Origin: Streptomyces sp. 549
GTDB lineage: Bacteria > Actinomycetota > Actinomycetes > Streptomycetales > Streptomycetaceae
Length of the DNA stretch: 64,000 nucleotides
Direction of reading: 5' to 3'
NCBI RefSeq assembly: GCF_030124175.1
Contig: NZ_JASKMT010000001.1
Span: forward strand, 1 to 64,000
Shown here in pieces: positions 58,191 through 64,000 of the stretch (its first letter is position 1; every line of letters starts with the position of its first letter). A program made the translations under genes and the position numbers. The notes below the pieces were generated by a model. It saw only the letters and a list, made by a program, of their open reading frames with translations, was not told the origin of the DNA and made no database searches.

Positions 58191-59288
58191 ATGGCACTGC
58201 TCACCCGCCGGAGCCTGAACAGGGCCACCTCGCAACGGCAGATGCTGCTGGAGCGGACCGGCCTCTCGGCGTTGGAGGTGACGGAACGCCTCGTCGGACT
58301 ACAGGCGCAGGACCCCGATCCGCCCTACATCGGCCTGTGGAGCCGGGTGGAGGACTTCCGCCTCGACGATCTGACCCGGCTGCTGTACGAGCGCCGGGTG
58401 GTGCGCGCGACGCTGTTCCGGGGGACCCAGCACCTGCTGAGCACCGAGGACTACCTGTGGGTCCGGCCGCTCCTGCAGTCGATGCTGGACCGGTGGCAGA
58501 AGGGGGCCTTCGGCAAGTTCACCGCCGGGCTCGACCTGGCCGAGATCGCGGCGTTCTCCCGGGAGTTCATCGGTGAGGGCACGGTGACCCGGGTGGAGTT
58601 GGGCCGGGCCCTGGTGGAGCGGTGGCCCGGCACCGACAAGGTCGGCATGGCCCGGTCGGTGCAGGGACTGCTGCCGGTGGTGCACCCGCCGCCGGACGGC
58701 ACCTGGGGCAAGCGGGGGGCCACGCCCATCGCGCTCGCCGACCACTGGCTCGGCCGGAGTCCGGCCGTCGAGGAGCAGGCGGCCCGCAAGCTGGTCCTGC
58801 GCTACTTGGCCGCGTTCGGCCCGGCCACGGTGAAGGACGTCCAGGCCTGGAGCGGAATGACACGGCTGCGCGAGGTGGTGGACGGCCTGGGATCGCAACT
58901 GCGGCTCCACCGCAACGAGGCCGGCCAGGATCTGTACGACCTCCCCGACGCCCCACTGCCCGACCCGGACACCCCGGCGCCGGTCCGGTTCCTCGCCGCG
59001 CTCGACAACGTGGTCCTCAGTCACTTCGACCGGTCCCGGATGATGGACGAGGTGGTGCGCAAGCACATCGTCGTCGAGGCGGCGGTGACCGTGGACGGCT
59101 TCGTGCAGGGACTCTGGCACATCCGGCAGGAGAAGGCCGGGGCGACGCTGGTCGTCAAACTGTTCCGGCCGTTGACGGGAACCGAGGAGGAGTCCGTCAT
59201 GGAGGAGGGCGGGCGTCTGCTGCGCTTCGCCGCGGACAAGGCCGAGCGCCACGACATCGAGTTCCGGCCGGTGGACAGAAGCGCCTGA
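58191..59288 (+). CDS. AlkZ/HedH4-like DNA glycosylase (HTH_42, YcaQ family), self-resistance
   Basis: The 365-residue protein belongs to the winged-helix HTH_42 family that includes AlkZ of the azinomycin producer, Escherichia coli YcaQ and glycosylases in trioxacarcin and hedamycin clusters. The catalytic Q-x-Q motif is present as LQAQDPD (Gln38 and Gln40), close to Gln37/Gln39 of AlkZ. Such enzymes excise bulky alkyl-guanine or crosslinked bases and protect the producer. This suggests that the product alkylates DNA, for example through an epoxide. ATG 58191 is preceded by GGAAGGACACC. Two hairpins follow the gene. Confidence 0.85.
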   Translation: MALLTRRSLNRATSQRQMLLERTGLSALEVTERLVGLQAQDPDPPYIGLWSRVEDFRLDDLTRLLYERRVVRATLFRGTQHLLSTEDYLWVRPLLQSMLDRWQKGAFGKFTAGLDLAEIAAFSREFIGEGTVTRVELGRALVERWPGTDKVGMARSVQGLLPVVHPPPDGTWGKRGATPIALADHWLGRSPAVEEQAARKLVLRYLAAFGPATVKDVQAWSGMTRLREVVDGLGSQLRLHRNEAGQDLYDLPDAPLPDPDTPAPVRFLAALDNVVLSHFDRSRMMDEVVRKHIVVEAAVTVDGFVQGLWHIRQEKAGATLVVKLFRPLTGTEEESVMEEGGRLLRFAADKAERHDIEFRPVDRSA

Positions 59289-59330
59289 CCGGCCCCCTGC
59301 GGGCGACCGCCGGGGGGCGGTCGCGCGGAT

Positions 59331-59419
59331 CATCCGGTGGGGGGAGTCCCCCCACCGGATGAGCACGCCGAGGGGCCGACCCCGTCGTGCGCCCACCGGG
59401 GATGACGGGGTCGGCCCCT
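59331..59419. terminator. Two consecutive hairpins after the glycosylase gene
   Basis: CATCCGGTGGGGGGA (59331-59345) pairs with TCCCCCCACCGGATG (59347-59361). AGGGGCCGACCCCGTC (59371-59386) pairs with GACGGGGTCGGCCCCT (59404-59419). Both stems are perfect. Confidence 0.8.
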
Positions 59420-59538
59420 GGAGGCAACGCCGTTCAGTCAGGCGTGCGGGCTGTTCGCCAAGACCGGTGAACAAGGCAGCGGAGCTGCGGTAGAAGAGGT
59501 CTGTCCTCCAAGACATCCTCACTACAGGAGCTCCGCTG

Positions 59539-60030
59539 TTGGAACGGGCTGCCATAGCAGGGACGGCCGGGGTAGCGGCCGGGGTGTTCGCGCCTGGTCA
59601 TATCGGTGAACTGACTCGGAACGTCCCGTTCGAGATGGTCGATGAGGTGCTGGCGGAGACCGGTGCGGTGCAGCGCAGGGTCCGGCTCGTGCCGACGCGG
59701 GTCACGGTGTACTTGCTGCTGACCGGCGCTCTTCGCCGGGCTATCGGCAGGTCTTCGACCGGTTGTGCGCCGGACTCGCGGGCCTGGGACCTGTCCGGCC
59801 CAGCGCCAGTGCCCTGCGCCAAGCCCGTCAGCGGCTGGGGCCGGCACCGATGAAAGCACTGTTCAACCTGGTGAGCGGCCCTGCGGCCACGACCGCTGCC
59901 GCCGGGCGGTGGCGGGGACTGAGCGTGGTCGCTCTGGTGGCCTGCGGGACCCGCTCGGTGATCGGGGCCGTGTTCGGTCCGGCCACCACCGGTGGGCCGG
60001 AGTCATCGGCCGCCACGTGACAGCACCCAG
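59539..60030 (+). pseudogene. IS4-family transposase remnant
   Basis: The frame begins with the N-terminal domain typical of IS4 transposases (AGVFAPGHIGELTRNVPFEM, then DEVLAETGAVQRRVRLVPTR and VTVYLLL). Near 59735 it shifts to another frame that continues FDRLCAGLAGLGPVRPSASALRQARQRLG and ends early at about 60020. The DDE catalytic core is missing, so only a 5' fragment with a frameshift and a deletion remains. It lies between the glycosylase gene and rmlA. Confidence 0.8.
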
Positions 60031-60057
60031 CCCCGCCCTGACTGAACGGCGTAGCCC

Positions 60058-60936
60058 CTAGATGTCGGCGAGCTCCTTGGCGATGGCCATGACGTACTGC
60101 CCGTAACGGGACTTGGAGAGCCGGACGCCGAGGCTGTGGCACTCGTCGCTGGTGATGTAGCCCATGCGCAGGGCGACCTCCTCCACGCAGGCGATGCGAA
60201 CGCCTTGCCGCTCCTCCAGCGTCCCGACGTACTGTCCGGCCATCAACAGCGACTCGGGGGTACCGGTGTCCAGCCAGGCGAAGCCCCGGCCGAGGTCGAC
60301 CAGCCTGGCGCGCCCGCGCTCCAGGTACCAGCGGTTCACATCAGTGATCTCCAGTTCGCCGCGCGCCGACGGCCGGACGTTCTTGGCGACGTCCACAACG
60401 GAGTTGTCGTAGAAGTACAGCCCGGTGATGGCCCGGTTGGACCGCGGGTGCGTGGGCTTCTCCTCGATGGACACGAGCCGGCCGTCGGCGTCGACCTCGC
60501 CCACACCGTAGCGCTCGGGATCGTTCACCGGATAGCCGAACAGGACGCATCCGGACACGTCCCGGCTGTTCTCCGTGAGCACGGAATAGAACCTGTGCCC
60601 GTGAAAGATGTTGTCACCCAGAATCAGGGCGACCGAGCTGTCACCGATATGGTCGGCGCCGATCACGAATGCTTCCGCGAGTCCGTTGGCCTCGATCTGT
60701 TCGGCGTATTCGATCTGAAGCCCGAGATGTGATCCGTCGCCCAGCAGCCGCCGGAACTGCGGGAGATCATCGGGGGTCGAGATGACCAGGATCTCCCGGA
60801 TGCCGGCCAGCATCAGAATGCTCAGTGGGTAGTAGATCATCGGTTTGTCGCCGACCGGCAGTAGCTGCTTGGAAACGGCGATGGTCACGGGCTGGAGTCT
60901 GGTTCCGGATCCGCCCGCAAGAATAATCCCCTTCAC
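60058..60936 (-). CDS. rmlA: Glucose-1-phosphate thymidylyltransferase
   Basis: The 292-residue nucleotidyltransferase makes dTDP-glucose from glucose-1-phosphate and dTTP. It has the N-terminal [17 protein letters not shown] loop, [18 protein letters not shown] and the [12 protein letters not shown] substrate segment, and normal length. The start GTG 60936 follows GAGAGGTG and matches the usual RmlA N terminus; an upstream ATG at 60966 adds residues not found in the family. With rmlB at 10.4 kb it supplies the precursor of both sugars. Confidence 0.93.
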   Translation of the reverse strand: MKGIILAGGSGTRLQPVTIAVSKQLLPVGDKPMIYYPLSILMLAGIREILVISTPDDLPQFRRLLGDGSHLGLQIEYAEQIEANGLAEAFVIGADHIGDSSVALILGDNIFHGHRFYSVLTENSRDVSGCVLFGYPVNDPERYGVGEVDADGRLVSIEEKPTHPRSNRAITGLYFYDNSVVDVAKNVRPSARGELEITDVNRWYLERGRARLVDLGRGFAWLDTGTPESLLMAGQYVGTLEERQGVRIACVEEVALRMGYITSDECHSLGVRLSKSRYGQYVMAIAKELADI

Positions 60937-61000
60937 CGGGTGACACCTCTCGATCACTGGTTGCACAACGCCGCAGGGCGATCAGTGCACCATGGGACAT

Positions 61001-61029
61001 TCGAGCCGGTCTCGATGTGCGCTCGAATC
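61001..61029 (+). promoter_or_regulatory. Candidate SARP binding site, three TCGA heptads at 11-bp period
   Basis: TCGAGCC-N4-TCGATGT-N4-TCGAATC starts at 61001, 61012 and 61023, each beginning with TCGA. It is the clearest heptad repeat in the window, 87 bp before the C-methyltransferase start and also upstream of the divergent rmlA gene. A fourth TCGAGTG at 61041 is out of phase. Confidence 0.65.
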
Positions 61030-61115
61030 CGGGGTCCTTCTCGAGTGAGCGGGCGTGGCACCCCGTCAAGTTCCTGTCGAGCAATTTTCGAGAACCCGCA
61101 CCTACGGTCACCGCC

Positions 61116-62333
61116 ATGACTTCATGCCGTATCTGCCAAGGCGTGGTGCAGGAGTTCTTCGACTTCGGCCGACAGCCTCTCTCCGACGCCTTCCGCAGGC
61201 CCGAGGACAGCTCGGAGGAGTTCTTCTACCGGCTCGCCGTGGGCGTCTGCGAACAGTGCACCATGGTTCAGCTGATGGAAGAGGTGCCCCGCGAACGGAT
61301 GTTCCGCGCGGACTACCCGTACCACTCCTCGATGTCCTCGGTGATGCGGGACCACTTCACCCGCACCGCCCACCAACTGCTCGCGGCGGGCGGGCAGGGT
61401 GAGGACCCCTTCGTGGTGGAGATCGGCTGCAACGACGGGGTCATGCTCAGGACCGTCGCCGAACAGGGAGTCCGGCACCTGGGCGTGGACCCGTCCCGGG
61501 ATGTGGCCGAGCTGGCCGCCGGCAAGGGCGTCCGAGTGAAGATCGACTTCTTCCAGGAGTCGACGGCCACCGCCATCCGCGCGACCGACGGACCCGCCGA
61601 CGTGATCTACGCGGCGAACACCATCTGCCACATCCCCTACCTGGACTCGGTGTTCCGCGGGGTCGACGCCCTGCTGGCCCCCGACGGCATCTTCGTGTTC
61701 GAGGACCCCTACCTCGGGGACATCGTCGAGCGCACCAGCTTCGACCAGATCTACGACGAGCACTTCTACCTGTTCTCGGCCTCGTCCGTACGGGCCACCG
61801 CGCGCAGGTTCGGATTCGAGCTCGTCGACGTCGAGCGCCTCCCGGTGCACGGCGGCGAGGTGCGCTACACCATCGGCCGCGAGGGGCGTCGGGAGCCCGC
61901 AGCGGCCGTCGACGCACTGATCGCCGAGGAGCGCAAGCGCCAGATCGTCGACATCACGATCCTGGAGAACTTCGCGGTCGAGGTGAAGCGGAACTGCGAG
62001 GCGCTCACCACGCTGCTGGCCCAGTTGCGCGAGCAGGGCCAAACGGTCGCCGCGTACGGCGCGACGGCGAAGAGCGCGACCGTCGCCAACTACTGCGACA
62101 TCGGCCCGGACCTCGTTCCGGCGGTCTTCGACTCGACGGCGGCCAAGCAGGGCCGGCTCACACCCGGGACGCATATCCCGGTCCGGCCGATGGAGGAGTT
62201 CTCCGCTCCGTACCCCGACTACGCGCTGCTCTTCGCGTGGAACCACGCGGACGAGATCATCGCCAAGGAGCAGGAGTTCCGCGCCCGGGGCGGGAAGTGG
62301 ATCGTGTACGTCCCCGAGGTGAAGATCATCTGA
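61116..62333 (+). CDS. NDP-hexose C-3 methyltransferase (EvaC/TylCIII-like)
   Basis: The 405-residue protein has the three-part layout of sugar C-methyltransferases. The N-terminal zinc-binding part has Cys pairs in TSCRICQG and VGVCEQCTM. A SAM-binding domain follows (VVEIGCNDGVMLRTV, near residue 95), then a C-terminal Rossmann-like domain (VAAYGATAKSATVANYC). EvaC/TylCIII enzymes add a methyl at C3 of dTDP-4-keto-deoxysugars, giving branched sugars such as vancosamine or mycarose. With the aminotransferase and N-methyltransferases, a dimethylvancosamine-type sugar is inferred. ATG 61116 is at the family N terminus, and SARP-like heptads lie upstream. Confidence 0.92.
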   Translation: MTSCRICQGVVQEFFDFGRQPLSDAFRRPEDSSEEFFYRLAVGVCEQCTMVQLMEEVPRERMFRADYPYHSSMSSVMRDHFTRTAHQLLAAGGQGEDPFVVEIGCNDGVMLRTVAEQGVRHLGVDPSRDVAELAAGKGVRVKIDFFQESTATAIRATDGPADVIYAANTICHIPYLDSVFRGVDALLAPDGIFVFEDPYLGDIVERTSFDQIYDEHFYLFSASSVRATARRFGFELVDVERLPVHGGEVRYTIGREGRREPAAAVDALIAEERKRQIVDITILENFAVEVKRNCEALTTLLAQLREQGQTVAAYGATAKSATVANYCDIGPDLVPAVFDSTAAKQGRLTPGTHIPVRPMEEFSAPYPDYALLFAWNHADEIIAKEQEFRARGGKWIVYVPEVKII

Positions 62334-62360
62334 CCGGACGGCTGACGGTCACCGATGCCC

Positions 62361-62406
62361 GTCCGTGCGCGCCCTCCCCCACCATAGGGGGACGGCGTGC
62401 ACGGAC
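62361..62406 (+). terminator. Hairpin after C-methyltransferase gene
   Basis: GTCCGTGCGCGCCCTCCCCC (62361-62380) pairs with GGGGGACGGCGTGCACGGAC (62387-62406) with few mismatches, 28 bases after the stop codon. It probably marks the end of the cluster. Confidence 0.7.
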
Positions 62407-62561
62407 CCGCGAGCCGACTGCGCCGTGCGGCACGCGGACGGCCGTCGGCATGGGGTGCTTCCCGAAGCTGGAGGAGATCCTGGACACGGTGGTCGACTTC
62501 GTGCGCCGCGCGCTGTGGCGTTCCTGAGCTGACGCCATACGCGGCCAGGCCGCACAGCGCG

Positions 62562-63386
62562 CTACGGCTTGCGCCCGACCGCGCCGAATTCGTCCACCTG
62601 CCGGATGGTGCCGACGTCCGGGGCGTCCGGCCGCCACAGCGGACACGACACGACTCCGGGCTCCAGCAGCTCCAGCCCGTCAAGGAAACGAGAGATCTGC
62701 TCAGGGCTGCGGAGGTGGTACGGGGTGTCGCTGGCGTCGTTCCAGGTAGCGATGGCGGCCTCGAACGCACTCCCGTCGAGCACGTTGGTGCCGTCGGCCG
62801 TGACCAGGTAGCTGCCGGACGGCAGGGCCTCCACCAAGCGGCTCACGATCGAGCGGGCCTCCTCGTAGTCGGGGATGTGACCGAGGATATTCAGCAGCAT
62901 CAGCGCGATGGGCCGCTCGAAGTCCAGGAACTCCCGCGCCGCGGCCAGGATCGTCTCCGGCTCGCGCAGGTCGGAGTCGATGTAGCGAGTCAGCCCCTCG
63001 GGAGTGCTGGTCAGCAGGGCACGAGCATGGGCGAGCACCATGGGGTCGTTGTCCGCGTAGACGATCCGCGCCTGGGGCGCCACACGCTGAGCGATCTCAT
63101 GGGTGTTCTCCACGGTGGGCAGCCCCGTGCCGATGTCCAGGAACTGCCGGACACCGACCTCTCCGGCCAGGTGGCGGACGGCCCGCCCGAGGAAGTCACG
63201 GGAGACCCGGGCGACGTACTCGATGTCCGGGTAGAGAGCGGAGAACTGATCACCGGCCGCGCGGTCGACCTCGTAGTTGTCCTTACCGCCCAGCCAGTAG
63301 TTCCAGATCCGCGCCGACTGCGGCACCGTAGTGTCGACCTTGGACAACGCCGTGTCCAGGTCAGGGTTGCGCCGGTCCTCTGCCAT
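62562..63386 (-). CDS. DUF574 SAM-dependent methyltransferase
   Basis: The 274-residue protein belongs to the actinobacterial S-adenosylmethionine methyltransferase family DUF574. It has the ARIWNYWLGGKDNYEVDRAA start (residues about 22-41), the SAM site FLDIGTGLPTVENTHEIA and VYADNDPMVLAHARALL. Members are very common in Streptomyces genomes, often beside XRE/DUF397 genes, and their substrate is generally unknown. It lies beyond the terminator of the last sugar gene on the opposite strand, so I place it outside the cluster. Confidence 0.85.
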   Translation of the reverse strand: MAEDRRNPDLDTALSKVDTTVPQSARIWNYWLGGKDNYEVDRAAGDQFSALYPDIEYVARVSRDFLGRAVRHLAGEVGVRQFLDIGTGLPTVENTHEIAQRVAPQARIVYADNDPMVLAHARALLTSTPEGLTRYIDSDLREPETILAAAREFLDFERPIALMLLNILGHIPDYEEARSIVSRLVEALPSGSYLVTADGTNVLDGSAFEAAIATWNDASDTPYHLRSPEQISRFLDGLELLEPGVVSCPLWRPDAPDVGTIRQVDEFGAVGRKP

Positions 63387-64000
63387 GGAATACTCCCGCC
63401 GTCACGCCTGGTGATATCACACAACGTAGCCCTAATGACGGTGCCCCGTAAGCAGTTTGGTGATCTCTCCGACCGTCAGGCGCTACTGTCGCCACAGTAG
63501 CCGCTCCGATGCGGCTTGACATCGTTCTGACCTGCGCGCATGACCATGCCAACATCGCCACAGACCTCCGCCGAACCAGCCGGGACCATCAGCGACCCCA
63601 CACTGCCCTCGGATCGACCTGGCGATCCCGCCTACAAGATCACTCTTGAGGACCTGGCACCGGCCCTGCCTGTCTCCGCCCGCGAGGGCTGCGCGAACCT
63701 CCCAGCATGGACAGTCTCCGCTACGTGGTGGAGCAGACTCCCACCCGAGCTGACCCGGGAAAGCTGGTCGCCGTCAGCTTGCAACGCAGCCTTCCCCACC
63801 CCAACGGGGCCAGGAACCAGACCGAGCTCGGCCAACCCCGGGGCATCCCATCAAGCCTGCCGTAGCTGCGAGCCGCAACCAGGAAAGTCAGCAGGACGGC
63901 GCCCGAGCAGCAGACGGACTTCAGAGACAAGGCCGGACGGTAGCGCAACCGTCCAGGGCCCTCAGCAGTCATCCGCACACGCACCACAACGAAGGGGACA
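63387..64000. other. Right-edge region without a firm gene
   Basis: This stretch holds the promoter side of the DUF574 gene and then DNA without a recognized product. A plus-strand frame from ATG 63540 (MTMPTSPQTSAEPAGTISDP...) stays open to the window edge but has no recognizable domain and a Pro/Ser/Arg-rich tail typical of spurious frames. A gene continuing outside the window cannot be excluded. Confidence 0.35.

Noticed and set aside
62562-63386. Tailoring methyltransferase of the cluster
   Set aside because: DUF574 proteins are abundant in Streptomyces. This one lies beyond the cluster terminator on the opposite strand, so no link to the pathway can be supported.

Overview
The window is high-GC actinomycete DNA, almost certainly Streptomyces: G/C-ending codons, GTG/TTG starts, a TTA codon in a pathway regulator and a fragment of a proline tRNA typical of the genus. 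Its core, about 10.4 to 62.3 kb, is a biosynthetic gene cluster for a glycosylated aromatic polyketide. By gene content it fits best a pluramycin/hedamycin-like product (an aromatic core carrying two dimethylamino sugars and a branched side chain from a dedicated type I PKS starter). The exact product is inference.

Layout. 0-4.6 kb is an integrated mobile region: a GntR-Nudix fusion regulator, an OLD-like ATPase/Toprim nuclease, and a tyrosine integrase next to a tRNA-Pro 3'-end attachment core that lacks the tRNA 5' half. 4.6-13.3 kb is decayed: a lipoprotein/protease chimera, an intact small lipoprotein, an IS3 remnant and other broken genes, with an intact rmlB among them. 13.3-28.8 kb holds a UvrA-like resistance protein, an ABM monooxygenase, the NDP-hexose 2,3-dehydratase, a redox/regulator group (NmrA-like, WYL, azoreductase), sugar genes (N-methyltransferase, 4-ketoreductase, aminotransferase, glycosyltransferase), a DrrAB-type exporter, a secreted protein, a SnoaL-like protein and a SARP activator. 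29.1-31.3 kb holds two IS630-type elements in tandem. 31.3-38.7 kb encodes the aromatic type II PKS: ketoreductase, MBL-fold and SRPBCC proteins, KS-alpha, chain length factor, acyl-CoA dehydrogenase, ACP and aromatase/cyclase. 38.8-49 kb holds two type I PKS genes: AT-KSQ-AT-ACP, and a fully reducing KS-AT-DH-ER-KR-ACP. 49.2-62.3 kb holds a KSIII-like acyltransferase with Ser in place of Cys, a hydrolase, an FAD monooxygenase, a P450, a second set of sugar genes, an AlkZ-like DNA glycosylase, rmlA and a sugar C-methyltransferase. A DUF574 methyltransferase ends the window.

How the genes work together (inference). The KSQ loading module and the reducing module make a short alpha-methyl-branched acyl starter. 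The KSIII-like protein may pass it to the KS-alpha/CLF/ACP minimal PKS, which extends it with malonyl units. KR, aromatase/cyclase and small cyclase-like proteins fold it, and the oxygenases tailor it. RmlA, RmlB, 2,3-dehydratase and 3-aminotransferase feed two deoxyaminosugars. One branch could use the C-methyltransferase (vancosamine type). There are two 4-ketoreductases, two N-methyltransferases and two glycosyltransferases. Export (DrrAB), UvrA-like adduct recognition and an AlkZ/HedH4-like glycosylase suggest that the product attacks DNA. TCGA-type heptads repeating every 11 bp at several promoters suggest a SARP regulon, itself subject to bldA control through a TTA codon.
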